Shown in pieces: positions 35,819-44,401 of a stretch of DNA of 64,000 nt. The DNA lies in NCBI RefSeq assembly GCF_014647235.1, contig NZ_BMOU01000005.1, positions 379 through 64,378 on the forward strand. Direction: 5' to 3'. This DNA comes from Haloarcula pellucida. GTDB lineage: Archaea > Halobacteriota > Halobacteria > Halobacteriales > Haloarculaceae. Both the position numbers and the translations under genes were made by a program. Below the pieces are notes generated by a model. It did no database searches. It worked only from the letters and a program-made list of their open reading frames with translations, and had not been told where the DNA came from. Numbering within the stretch: the stretch's first letter is position 1; every line of letters starts with the position of its first letter.

Positions 35819-37099
35819 GTGCGGTTGGTACATCTCTCGGTCCCGACGGGCAAGCGCGAGGCGGCGCTCGGCGTGCTGGACGACGAGGGCATCGACTACG
35901 TCGTCAGCGACGAGACGAGCAACCGCGACATCGCCGCCGTCGTCTCCTTTCCGCTGCCGACGAACGCCTTAGAACCCGTCCTCGAAGCGCTGCGCGAGGT
36001 GGGTATCGACGACGACGCATACACCGTCGTCGTGGACGCTAACACGGTCATCTCACGGCAGTTCGAGGCACTCGAAGACCGCTTCGCCGAGGAGGAAGAC
36101 GAGGACCGCATCGCCCGCGAGGAACTGACCTCGAAGGCCAACGACCTCGCCCCGTCGCTCCCGACGTATGCCATCATGACCGTCATCAGCGCGGTCATCG
36201 CCACCGCCGGCCTCCTGCTCGACTCGCCGGCCGTCGTCGTCGGGTCGATGGTCATCGCGCCGCTCATCGGCCCGGCGATGACCGCCAACGTCGGCACCGT
36301 CGTCGACGACCAAGAACTGTTCGTCCGCGGGGTCAAGTTGCAGGCGGTCGGGTTGCTACTGGCTATCGTCAGCGCCACCGTCTTCGCCGTGTTCGTCCGG
36401 ACGGCCAACGTCATCCCGCCGCTCGCAGAGGTGACGTCCGTCGGGCAGATACGCGAGCGAGTCGCGCCCGACTTCCTCTCGCTGGTGGTGGCACTGGGCG
36501 CGGGCGCGGCCGGCGTCATCAGCCTCACGTCGGGCGTCTCGACGGCGCTCGTGGGGGTGATGATAGCCGTCGCGCTCATCCCCCCGGCGGCGACGGTGGG
36601 TATCGGCATCGCGTGGGGCGAACCGCTGGTCAGCCTCGGGTCGGGCGTCCTCCTCCTCGTGAACGTCCTCTCTATCAACCTCGCCGTCCTCGTCGGCCTC
36701 TGGTATCAGGGCTACCGCCCGGAACACTGGTTTCGGGAGGGGAACGCCCGGTCGGCGACGGTCAAGCGAATCGGCGTCCTCGTGGCGTCCATCCTCGTGT
36801 TGTCGGCGTTTCTGGGCGGCGTCACGCTGGACTCGTTCCAGCGAGCGACGACCGAGGCGGCGATACAGGACCAGATCGAAGGGGCCGTCGACGCGCCCGC
36901 CCGCGTCCTCTCCGTCGAAGTCGAGCGGACGAACACGGTCATCTTCCAGGAACCGCGCCGCGTCGTAATCACGGTGGGCATCCCGCCGGGCACCGACCCG
37001 CCCGGACTGGCCGCGGAACTGGACGAGGTCGCCGACGCGGCCGCCGGCCGAGACGTCGAGACGTCGGTCCACTACGTCGTCGTCGAGACGGCCGCCTGA
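35819..37099 (+). CDS. DUF389 / TIGR00341 family membrane protein
   Basis: 426 aa from GTG 35819 (reading MRLVHLSVPTGKREAALGVL), chosen because the RLVHLSVP start is typical. A soluble N-terminal ferredoxin-like part of about 110 residues is followed by the DUF389 membrane core: TYAIMTVISAVIATAGLLLDSPAVVVGSMVIAPLIGP (split over residues 118-154), then four more helices including LVVALGAGAAGVISLTSG and VGVMIAVALIPPAATVGIG. A short extracytoplasmic or cytoplasmic beta domain ends the protein. Function unknown; possibly transport. Confidence 0.9.
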   Translation: MRLVHLSVPTGKREAALGVLDDEGIDYVVSDETSNRDIAAVVSFPLPTNALEPVLEALREVGIDDDAYTVVVDANTVISRQFEALEDRFAEEEDEDRIAREELTSKANDLAPSLPTYAIMTVISAVIATAGLLLDSPAVVVGSMVIAPLIGPAMTANVGTVVDDQELFVRGVKLQAVGLLLAIVSATVFAVFVRTANVIPPLAEVTSVGQIRERVAPDFLSLVVALGAGAAGVISLTSGVSTALVGVMIAVALIPPAATVGIGIAWGEPLVSLGSGVLLLVNVLSINLAVLVGLWYQGYRPEHWFREGNARSATVKRIGVLVASILVLSAFLGGVTLDSFQRATTEAAIQDQIEGAVDAPARVLSVEVERTNTVIFQEPRRVVITVGIPPGTDPPGLAAELDEVADAAAGRDVETSVHYVVVETAA

Positions 37100-37160
37100 C
37101 GGTCAAATTCGGGTTTGAGCGTCCGACGGGCTAAATACGTCGGCAGGCGTTCGCGTGGGT

Positions 37161-37874
37161 ATGGTCTCCAAACCACTCGCGATCGCAGGCGTCGTGGCGG
37201 TCCTCCTGGCCGGCGGTGCCGGCTTCGCACTCGCAGACAGCGGCGGGACGCCGACGGCAGAGAACGCGACAGTCAGCGTCAGCGCGGACGCGACGGTCGA
37301 GCGCGCACCCGACAGGGCGACGGTCACCGTCGCCGCCGTCGGTCGGGGTGAGACGGCCGCGGCCGCCCGGGACAACCTGACCGGTGACGCCGGCGCCGTC
37401 CAGCAAGCCCTCGAAGACGAGGGGGCAAACGTCACGTCTTCACGGTTCAGCATCCATCCCGAGTACGAACGCACCGAGACGGGCCGTGAACAGGTCGGCT
37501 ACGTCGCGGTCCACACCGTCGAAGCCGAGACGAGCGACGTGGACTCGGTCGGGACACTCATCGATACCGCCGTCGACGCGGGCGCGGACCGCGTGGAGGG
37601 CATCCGCTACGAACTGAGCGAGGCGACCCGACAGGACGCGCGTGAGGACGCCCTGACGACGGCGATGGAGCGGGCCCGCGCCGACGCCGAGACGGTCGCC
37701 GCTGCCGAAGGTCGGAACGTCGACGGCGTCGCCACCATCCAGACGAGCGACAGCGGCCGATACGTCGTTCGGACGGAAGCCGCGTTCGCCGCCGACTCCG
37801 GCGGGAGTACGACCATCTCGCCCGGCCCGGTCACCGTCGACGCTGCGGTGCAGGTGACCTACGAACTCGAATAG
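37161..37874 (+). CDS. SIMPL (DUF541) domain secreted or anchored protein
   Basis: 237 aa from ATG 37161 (a GTG two codons earlier is possible). The N-terminal hydrophobic segment AIAGVVAVLLAGGAGFALA is a Sec signal or anchor. The SIMPL domain follows: ATVSVSADATVERAPDRATVTVAAV (residues 37-61), FSIHPEYE, and a C-terminal VDAAVQVTYELE. SIMPL proteins form beta-rich oligomers at the cell surface; role unknown. No lipobox seen. Confidence 0.88.
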   Translation: MVSKPLAIAGVVAVLLAGGAGFALADSGGTPTAENATVSVSADATVERAPDRATVTVAAVGRGETAAAARDNLTGDAGAVQQALEDEGANVTSSRFSIHPEYERTETGREQVGYVAVHTVEAETSDVDSVGTLIDTAVDAGADRVEGIRYELSEATRQDAREDALTTAMERARADAETVAAAEGRNVDGVATIQTSDSGRYVVRTEAAFAADSGGSTTISPGPVTVDAAVQVTYELE

Positions 37875-37951
37875 CGAACGGAGCGCAGTCGTCCCCGGAC
37901 TGAGTGAGCACGAACTTTCATTTCCCCGCCGCCGGTGATACCACCCACAGT

Positions 37952-38935
37952 ATGGTCAGCGGAGGCCCCCTCGTTCAAGTCGGCGTCGTCGTCCTGTCTG
38001 TCCTCGGATTGTGGGTCGGGGCCCGGTTCCTCGTCGACGCCGTCGTGCGACTCGCCCGACGGTTCGGCCTCTCTGACCTCACGATTGGACTGACTATCGT
38101 GGCGATGGGAACGTCGACGCCGGAGTTGGCCGTCTCCGTCGACGCCGCGTTGAAGGGCTTGGGCGACATCGCCATCGCGAACGTCCTCGGGTCGAACGTC
38201 TACAACCTCGCGTTCATCCTCGGCGTCGTCTCGCTGATTCGAGTGCTCCCGATCACCGAGGCGCTGGTCCACCGAGACGGACTGGCGCTGCTCGCGAGCA
38301 CGCTCCTCGCCGGCCTCGTCCTACTCGACGGGACGGTGACGCGGACGGAAGGGGCCATCTTGGTCGGGGTGTTCGTCGCCTACACCGCGTACCTGCTCCG
38401 CGCGGAACAGTCCACGACCGAGACGGCTCCGGAGTCGCCACCGGAAGGCGCTGTGACGCGAGCAGTCACCGAACGAGTGGCCTTTCGTGGCCGGGACGCT
38501 CTGCTGTTGGTCGGTGGCCTGGCGCTCGTCCTCGTGAGCGGGGACTTCATGGTGCTCGCGGCGTCGGCACTGGCCCGAGGCGCAGGCATCTCAGAGTGGG
38601 TCGTCGGCGGGACCATCGTCGCCGCCGGCACGTCGACGCCGGAGTTCGCCGTCTCGCTCGTGGCGATTCGCCGCGGGAGCCTCGGCGTCTCCGTCGGCAA
38701 CGTCGTCGGGAGCAACGTCTACAACGTCACGGGAATCGTGGGCGTCGCGGCGCTCGTCCGGCCGCTCACGGTGGCCGGGGCGGCGATGGAGACGGTACTG
38801 TGGCTGGCGGGTATCTCGCTCCTGATGGTCGCGGCGCTGTGGACCGGCCGAGTGTTGTCGCGCGTCGAAGGGGCGCTGTTCGCGGCCTCGGAGATGGTCC
38901 GGTGGGCGCTCGGACTGCTCGGCGTCCTCGGCTGA
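37952..38935 (+). CDS. Calcium/sodium antiporter (CaCA family)
   Basis: 327 aa, about ten membrane helices. The two inverted alpha-repeats are clear: GTSTPELAVSVDAAL at about 50-64 with NVLGSNVYNLAFILG, and GTSTPEFAVSLVAIRRG at about 229-245 with NVVGSNVYNVTGIVG. The glutamate in each TPE and the Asn in each GSN are cation ligands. Exchanges Ca2+ for Na+ or H+. An acidic, Pro-rich cytoplasmic loop lies in the middle. The stop is six bases from the NOG1 stop on the other strand. Confidence 0.93.
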   Translation: MVSGGPLVQVGVVVLSVLGLWVGARFLVDAVVRLARRFGLSDLTIGLTIVAMGTSTPELAVSVDAALKGLGDIAIANVLGSNVYNLAFILGVVSLIRVLPITEALVHRDGLALLASTLLAGLVLLDGTVTRTEGAILVGVFVAYTAYLLRAEQSTTETAPESPPEGAVTRAVTERVAFRGRDALLLVGGLALVLVSGDFMVLAASALARGAGISEWVVGGTIVAAGTSTPEFAVSLVAIRRGSLGVSVGNVVGSNVYNVTGIVGVAALVRPLTVAGAAMETVLWLAGISLLMVAALWTGRVLSRVEGALFAASEMVRWALGLLGVLG

Positions 38936-38941
38936 GGTGCC

Positions 38942-39940
38942 CTACTCGTCGTCGAACGGCAACTCTATCTCGTAGCCGACGGCGTCGATGGCCGCCTGCA
39001 ACACGGCGTCGACGTTGTCGTTCTCGGTGACGCTCATGTAGTGGTCGGCCTCGACGTCGGTCGAGCGGTCGCTCTTGTTGGCGATGGTCAGCACCGGCGC
39101 GTCGAAGCGGGACTCGATGTCGTCTCGCAGTTCGAGTTGCTGGTCGAGGGGGTAGCCACACTCCTCGCTCGGGTCGACGAGGACGAGGACGGCGTCGGCG
39201 ACGTGTTCCAACGCACTCACCGCTTGTGACTCGATTTCGTTGCGCTCCTCCGGCGGTCGGTCGAGCAGACCCGGCGTGTCGACGAGTTGGTAGCGGATGC
39301 GGCCGTCCTCGAAGTGACCGACGCGAATCTGGGTCGTCGTGAAGGGGTAGGAGGCAATCTTGTTGTCGGCCCGAGTGACGCGGTTGACGAACGAGGACTT
39401 CCCGACGTTCGGGTAGCCGGCGACGACGACGGTCGGTTCGTCCGGACGGATGTCCGGGATGCCTTTCAACGCGTCACGGGCCTTCGAGACGGCCGCGAGG
39501 TCGTCTTCGACCTCCTCGACGACGTCGGCCATGCGGGCGAACGCCTGCTTGCGGAGTTTCCGGGCGGTGTCCTTGTCCCCGCGGACGAGACGGCCCTCGT
39601 ACTCTTGGCGAATCTCCTTGGCCTTCCGGCCAGCCCACGACACCTCGGAGAGGTGCTGTTTCAGGGCGTCGATGCCCGGGTCGTCGTCGGCGGGGTAGGC
39701 GTCGCCGACGATGGCGTCGGCCAGTTCCACGTAGAAAGGGTCCAAATCGTCGATAGTCGGCCACGACTGGGCGACGTTCTGGAGGTTGTCCGAGACGATG
39801 TTCGAGGCCGTCATCAGCATCGACTGCTGGGCCTCGATACCGTCCTTGCTGCCGCCGGCCCGCGTCGCACGCGAGAAGGCCTTATCGATGACCTCCTCGC
39901 CGGTCGGCGTCGTCGGTAGATTCTCGAAAGGATTGCTCAT
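38942..39940 (-). CDS. NOG1-family ribosome-biogenesis GTPase
   Basis: 332 aa from ATG 39940 (MSNPFENLPTTPTGEEVIDKA). An N-terminal helical bundle of about 160 residues is typical of NOG1. The GTPase has G1 GYPNVGKSSFVN (about 168-179), the TTTQIRVG G2 region, DTPGLLDR G3 and NKSD G4. Archaeal NOG1 acts in 50S assembly. Lacks the long eukaryotic C-terminal extension. Divergent from the ASCH gene. Confidence 0.94.
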   Translation of the reverse strand: MSNPFENLPTTPTGEEVIDKAFSRATRAGGSKDGIEAQQSMLMTASNIVSDNLQNVAQSWPTIDDLDPFYVELADAIVGDAYPADDDPGIDALKQHLSEVSWAGRKAKEIRQEYEGRLVRGDKDTARKLRKQAFARMADVVEEVEDDLAAVSKARDALKGIPDIRPDEPTVVVAGYPNVGKSSFVNRVTRADNKIASYPFTTTQIRVGHFEDGRIRYQLVDTPGLLDRPPEERNEIESQAVSALEHVADAVLVLVDPSEECGYPLDQQLELRDDIESRFDAPVLTIANKSDRSTDVEADHYMSVTENDNVDAVLQAAIDAVGYEIELPFDDE

Positions 39941-40066
39941 TACGGCGTCGTAGACGGTCGGCGCGTAAAAGCGCGTCCAATCGGTGACAGCCGTGTGAGA
40001 CGTATGCGTGGGCGGACCCAAACAACTGCGACCCACGCTTTTCACCGTCGGCCTCGTACCGCCGCT

Positions 40067-40384
40067 ATGGCACACATCGACGCCGGCGAGATTCTGCCCA
40101 ACGAGCACGTCCAGCAGATGGCCGCCGCGGGCGAGGTGACACAGATGCACCGCGGCCACCAGTACGCCGAGGAGGGCGACACCTTCGACATCGACGGCCG
40201 GCGGTTCGAGGTGACGGACGTGACCCACCGGACGCTGGGCGACCTGTCCGACGAGGACGCACAACGCGAGGGGTCCGAAGACCTAGCGGCGTACCGCGAA
40301 CGACTGAACCGGGTCCACGACGAGTTCGAGTGGGACGACGACAGCGAGGTCGTCCGGCACCGGTTCGAAGTCGTAAGCGAGTAG
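40067..40384 (+). CDS. ASCH domain protein
   Basis: 105 aa from ATG 40067 (MAHIDAGEILPNEHVQQM). Compact ASCH/PUA-like fold: MHRGHQYAEEGDTFDIDGRRFEVTDVTHRTLGDL over residues 26-59 and a terminal FEVVSE. ASCH domains bind RNA or modified bases. No enzyme motif seen. Upstream in-frame codons are Arg/Thr-rich and non-coding in character, so this ATG is preferred. Confidence 0.85.
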   Translation: MAHIDAGEILPNEHVQQMAAAGEVTQMHRGHQYAEEGDTFDIDGRRFEVTDVTHRTLGDLSDEDAQREGSEDLAAYRERLNRVHDEFEWDDDSEVVRHRFEVVSE

Positions 40385-40449
40385 CGAACGACTTCGAGCC
40401 CTCGCAGACGAAGTCTGGTTCTGGTTCGACCCGGTCGAGGAGTCGCAAT

Positions 40450-41202
40450 TCAGAACCCGCCGTACCGGAGGTACACCATGTCCGCGATGAGCAGGAGTTG
40501 GACGAGTCCCTGCACGCCGCCGAGCATGGCGTTCTGCTGCCCGATAGCCGAGATGACGCTGGCGTCGGGCGCAGGTGAGGTCATCTCCTTGTAGATGCGG
40601 ATTTCCCCCGGCATCAGGAAGCCAAAGCCCTGCACCGATAGAACCGTGACGAGAGCGAGGGCGACGACGATAGCCGGTTCGGTCATCTGGAACTGGCCGA
40701 TGGTCGTCGCGACCCACGCAAGCGACCCGAGGGTGGCGACGGCGAAGGGGAGTTGCCACCGCCAGTCCGACCACGCGTTCAGCCGCCACCCCAGCAGGAG
40801 GAACACCGGAATCAGGTTCGCCGCCGTGAACAGCGCGAGCCACGGGCCCGGGTTCGTGAAGAGGTCCAGTCGGAGCGCTAGAGCGAGGCCCGACGCGATG
40901 GTGAGAAACGCCATCGACGGCAGGAAAAAGGACGTCTTCGGCGTCAGCTTCTCGAAGACGGCTGCGCTCTGTTCCTCGCCGAGACTCCCGATGACGGGGC
41001 CGAGGATGGCGCCGATAAAGATGTCCGTCCCCGTCCAGAGGACCCCCGCCATGACGTGGACGTAGGTGTGGTGCTGGATCGACGCCCCCGTCGTCGCGTA
41101 GGCCAGTGCCGCGACTGCGACGACGACCACGCCGGCGGCGAACGCCGGATTTGCCCGTTCCCCCATCCCCGCGACCGTCCCGCGAACTGTCGACGTACTC
41201 AT
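40450..41202 (-). CDS. Multi-pass membrane protein (CopD/DUF2269-like pattern)
   Basis: 250 aa from ATG 41202 (MSTSTVRGTVAG). About seven hydrophobic helices, including AFAAGVVVVAVAALAYA and WLALFTAANLIPVFLLLG. The second helix HTYVHVMAGVLWTGTDIFIG has the H..AG..W.G layout of haem- or copper-related CopD/DUF2269 membrane proteins. The C-terminal helix is AMLGGVQGLVQLLLIADMVYL. Function unknown; weak similarity only. Confidence 0.78.
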   Translation of the reverse strand: MSTSTVRGTVAGMGERANPAFAAGVVVVAVAALAYATTGASIQHHTYVHVMAGVLWTGTDIFIGAILGPVIGSLGEEQSAAVFEKLTPKTSFFLPSMAFLTIASGLALALRLDLFTNPGPWLALFTAANLIPVFLLLGWRLNAWSDWRWQLPFAVATLGSLAWVATTIGQFQMTEPAIVVALALVTVLSVQGFGFLMPGEIRIYKEMTSPAPDASVISAIGQQNAMLGGVQGLVQLLLIADMVYLRYGGF

Positions 41203-41289
41203 ACGGCATGTCGGTGCTTTGGGGACGGGATAAATGTCACGCACGTTTCGGGCGTCGAAACGGCCGCTCGGTAGCCGAGGCCGACCGCC

Positions 41290-43212
41290 TCACGTCTCGG
41301 GAGTGTCCACGCCGGTTATCTCGAATCTGGCCCCACCGTCGGTACTCTCGGTGACCCGCACGTCCCAGCCGTGGGCCTCGGCTATCTGTCTGACGATGGC
41401 TAGCCCGAACCCGGTGCCGTCGGTCCGCGTCGAGTAGCCGCTCTCGAACACTTTCTCTCGGTCGGTCTCGGGGATGCCGGGGCCGTCGTCGGCGACGTAG
41501 AACCCGCCGGGACAGTCGCCGACGGTGACGGTCACACCCTCGCTACCGTCTCCGACGGCGTCGTCGGACTGGACCGGACTAGACGCAGCGCTGTGCTCTA
41601 CGGCGTTCCGGACGAGGTTCTCCAGTAGCTGTTTGAGCCGCGTCACGTCGGTCAGAATCCGCGTGTCCGTCTCCACCACCAGCGTCGCCGCGCCCGTCTC
41701 CACGGTCGCCCAGCACGCCTCGACGACGGCGCCGACGTCGACCGGTTCGAGGTCGGACACCGCCTCGCCCGTTTTCGCGATCAGCAGCAGGTCTTCGATG
41801 AGCGCCTCCATCCGGTGAAACATCCGGTCGATAGCGTTGATGTGTTCGCTCTCACACTCCTCACGGACCAATTCGAGGCGCCCGGACGCGACGTTCAGCG
41901 GGTTCCGAAGGTCGTGGCACACCGCGCTGGCGAATCGCTCCAGACGGGCGTTCTGGGCCGCCAATTCCCGTTCGTGCTCGCGCAACTCGTTGTCGCGGAC
42001 CACCGCGTCGAGCGCCGCTTCCATGTTGGCGGCGAGCACCTGTCCGAGCGCCACGTCCTGTTCGTCGAACGCGTCGGCGACGGGGGACGCGGCGATGAGA
42101 ATGCCGTGCTCACCCAGTGGCAGGTATAGTTCGCTCCGAATCGGCGTGTCGGGGTTGTGAACGTCGGGGTCGTCCCGAACGTCCGAGAGCGCCGCCACCT
42201 CGTCGCTCTCGTAGACGCGCCACGCGATGCTGTCGCTCCCGGTGAACGAGGGGAGGTCGCCGACGAGGTCGCACAGTGCGTCGGTCGCGACGACCGGTTC
42301 GAGGTGGCCGTCGTCGTCGACCAGATGGACCGAGTTCGCGTCGAGACCGAGTATCTCGGAGGCCGCCGTGACGCCGATGCCGGCCACCGCTTCCCGCTGT
42401 TTACAGCCCATGAGGTTCCGCGTCGCCTCGTGGAGGGCTTCGAGACGGCGTTCGCGGGTGTCCGCTTCGGTCGCGTGCTGGAAGATACCGACGACGGCCG
42501 CCGCCCCGTCCCACGTGACGGTACAGGCGGTCACCGTCGCGAGGACCGTCGACCCGTCGCCACGCCGGACCGTCGTCTCGACGGTGTGGGCCGTCTGTCC
42601 GGTCGCTTGCGCCACCTCGAACACTCCGCTCCCGCCAGCGAGGATGTCGTCGACCGACCGTCCGACGAGGGCGTCACGCCCCCTGACCTCGAAGAAGTCA
42701 CCTGCGGCGGGGTTGGCGTACACGACCCTCCCGTCGACGGCGGCGAGAATCGCGTCGGGCGCGACGTCTAAGATCGTCTCGGCACTGGCCCTGTCCTCGG
42801 CGGCCGTCCGCATCGCTCGGTGTCGTTCGACGATGGTATGCACGCGTCGTGCGAGCAACCGATACTGACCGTCGTCGCCGTCCCGCGGTATGTACTCGGA
42901 GACGCCGGCGGCGATGGCGTCGCTCGCAAGCGACCAGTCGCCCTGTGCGGTAAAGAGGACGAACGGGAACTCCGGGTTCTCGGCTCGAACCGCTTGCAGG
43001 AAGGCGAGGCCGTCGATGTCGGCCATGGCGGCCTCGCTAACGATACAGTCGAACGCCGCGTGGTCGAACGCGTTCAGTGCGTCCGCCGCTCCCGTCGCCG
43101 TCGTGACCGCGACGTCGCCGTCGACGCGTTCCAGCCCCGCGGCGAGGGCGTCGAGCGCCTCCGTGTCGTCGTCGACACAGAGTAGTTCGACGGGGGAGCC
43201 GGCGGCGTCCAT
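41290..43212 (-). CDS. REC-PAS-GAF sensor histidine kinase with substituted phosphoacceptor
   Basis: 640 aa. The N-terminal receiver (residues 8-125) has the acid pair CVDDD, but the phosphoacceptor position reads CIVSEAAM, Glu instead of Asp, and the beta-5 lysine is Arg (YIPRDG). A PAS domain lies at about 143-250 (ILDVAPDAILAAVDGRVVY), a GAF domain at about 265-405, a coiled linker, then the kinase core: H-box CHDLRNPLNVASG (about 435), N-box LLENLVRNAVEHS, DDGPGI and GTGFGLAIVRQIAE. Cytoplasmic. No adjacent output regulator. Confidence 0.92.
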   Translation of the reverse strand: MDAAGSPVELLCVDDDTEALDALAAGLERVDGDVAVTTATGAADALNAFDHAAFDCIVSEAAMADIDGLAFLQAVRAENPEFPFVLFTAQGDWSLASDAIAAGVSEYIPRDGDDGQYRLLARRVHTIVERHRAMRTAAEDRASAETILDVAPDAILAAVDGRVVYANPAAGDFFEVRGRDALVGRSVDDILAGGSGVFEVAQATGQTAHTVETTVRRGDGSTVLATVTACTVTWDGAAAVVGIFQHATEADTRERRLEALHEATRNLMGCKQREAVAGIGVTAASEILGLDANSVHLVDDDGHLEPVVATDALCDLVGDLPSFTGSDSIAWRVYESDEVAALSDVRDDPDVHNPDTPIRSELYLPLGEHGILIAASPVADAFDEQDVALGQVLAANMEAALDAVVRDNELREHERELAAQNARLERFASAVCHDLRNPLNVASGRLELVREECESEHINAIDRMFHRMEALIEDLLLIAKTGEAVSDLEPVDVGAVVEACWATVETGAATLVVETDTRILTDVTRLKQLLENLVRNAVEHSAASSPVQSDDAVGDGSEGVTVTVGDCPGGFYVADDGPGIPETDREKVFESGYSTRTDGTGFGLAIVRQIAEAHGWDVRVTESTDGGARFEITGVDTPET

Positions 43213-43285
43213 ACGTCGTGTCGATGGGAGATCATGTTAAATAGTTTACCCCACGCAGTCTCGGCGAGGGACTTCGCTACCGCTC

Positions 43286-43306
43286 ACGGGTCACTCCGTT
43301 CCTCGT
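43286..43306 (-). repeat. Mini-hairpin of the 24.9-kb array family, slightly degenerate
   Basis: On the minus strand ACGAG-GAACGGAGTGA-CCCGT, identical in loop to the array unit at 25192-25212, with one stem mismatch. It lies 37-57 bases after the hisE stop, and degenerate fragments of similar sequence surround it (43258-43343). Confidence 0.6.
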
Positions 43307-43343
43307 TCGCGCTTCGAGACCTCTCGCTTCGTTCGGGCGCTCG

Positions 43344-43637
43344 CTATCTCCGCTCTGCCAGTTCAGCCCGCAAGTCATCGACGTCCATGTCCTTCATCGC
43401 CAGCAAGACGAGCAGGTGGTAGACGATGTCGGCCGACTCGTGGGCCAACTCCTCGTGGTCGTCGTCTTTCGCGGCCAGAATCAGTTCGGTCGTCTCCTCG
43501 CCGAGTTTCTCTAACACGGCGTTTTCGCCTTTCTCGTGGGTGAACAGCGAAGCGGTGTAAGAGCCCTCCGGGAGGGTCTCCTTGCGGTTCTCGATGACCG
43601 CAAACAGGTCGTCGATGACGTCGTCGGCGTCGTCCAT
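43344..43637 (-). CDS. hisE: Phosphoribosyl-ATP diphosphatase
   Basis: 97 aa. Second step of histidine synthesis, hydrolysing PR-ATP to PR-AMP. All-alpha MazG-like fold with conserved LPEGSYTASLF (19-29), EKLGEETTELILAAK (about 44-58) and HESADIVYHLLVLL (about 65-78), whose Glu/Asp residues bind Mg. No other his genes are in the window. It lies 42 bases after pdxT on the same strand. Confidence 0.95.
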   Translation of the reverse strand: MDDADDVIDDLFAVIENRKETLPEGSYTASLFTHEKGENAVLEKLGEETTELILAAKDDDHEELAHESADIVYHLLVLLAMKDMDVDDLRAELAERR

Positions 43638-43679
43638 ACGCCGAGAATCGGCTGGGTGTGCCTTCAGGCCGTCGAACCC

Positions 43680-44273
43680 CTACGACTCCACGCTGTCGAA
43701 GAACGCGAGGTCGTGGATGCGGGGGTCCTCGGTCAGTTCGGGGTGGAAGGAGGTCCCGACGACGGGGCCGTCACGCACCGCGACGGGGTGGCCGTCCCAC
43801 GAGGCCAGCACCTCCGCGCCGTCGCCGACGTAGTCGATGACCGGCGCGCGGATGAACACGGCCGGGAACGGGTCGTCGAGACCCGCGACGTCGAGTGGTG
43901 CCTCGAAGCTATCCTTCTGCCGGCCGAAGGCGTTTCGCTCGACGGTGACGTCCAGCACGTTCAGCGTGTCCACCCGGTCGTCGTGGGCGTCGGTGGCAGC
44001 GACGATAAGTCCTGCACACGTCGCCAGTACCGGTTTGCCGGCCTCGACGTGGGCCGTGATTTCGCTGTCGATGCCCTCGCGCTGGACGAGTCGGGAGATG
44101 GTCGTCGACTCGCCACCCGGCAACAGGAGGACATCACAGTCGGGGATCAGCCCCGCTTCGCGTATCTCGACGACCTCCGCCGTCTCGCCGTGGGCCGCCG
44201 CGGCACGCTCGATGGCGTCAGCGTGCTCGGAAACGTCGCCTTGAACGGCGAGGACGCCTGCCCGTAGAGTCAT
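43680..44273 (-). CDS. pdxT: Pyridoxal 5'-phosphate synthase glutaminase subunit
   Basis: 197 aa from ATG 44273 (MTLRAGVLAVQGD). Class I glutaminase that channels ammonia to PdxS for vitamin B6 synthesis. Triad: nucleophile Cys in ATCAGLIV (about 80), His and Glu in SFHPELTEDPR (about 171-181). LLPGGESTTISRL near 49 is the PdxT signature. pdxS is not in the window. Confidence 0.96.
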   Translation of the reverse strand: MTLRAGVLAVQGDVSEHADAIERAAAAHGETAEVVEIREAGLIPDCDVLLLPGGESTTISRLVQREGIDSEITAHVEAGKPVLATCAGLIVAATDAHDDRVDTLNVLDVTVERNAFGRQKDSFEAPLDVAGLDDPFPAVFIRAPVIDYVGDGAEVLASWDGHPVAVRDGPVVGTSFHPELTEDPRIHDLAFFDSVES

Positions 44274-44401
44274 AGCAGACGATAAGCCGGGCACCGTCAA
44301 AACACTCTCGTCTCGATGGAGACCTGTCACGGCCAGCGGTCGGGGTCCGACGCCCTACCGCGAGCCAAACCGTTACGTGGCGCGCTGCCGACCGTTCGTG
44401 C

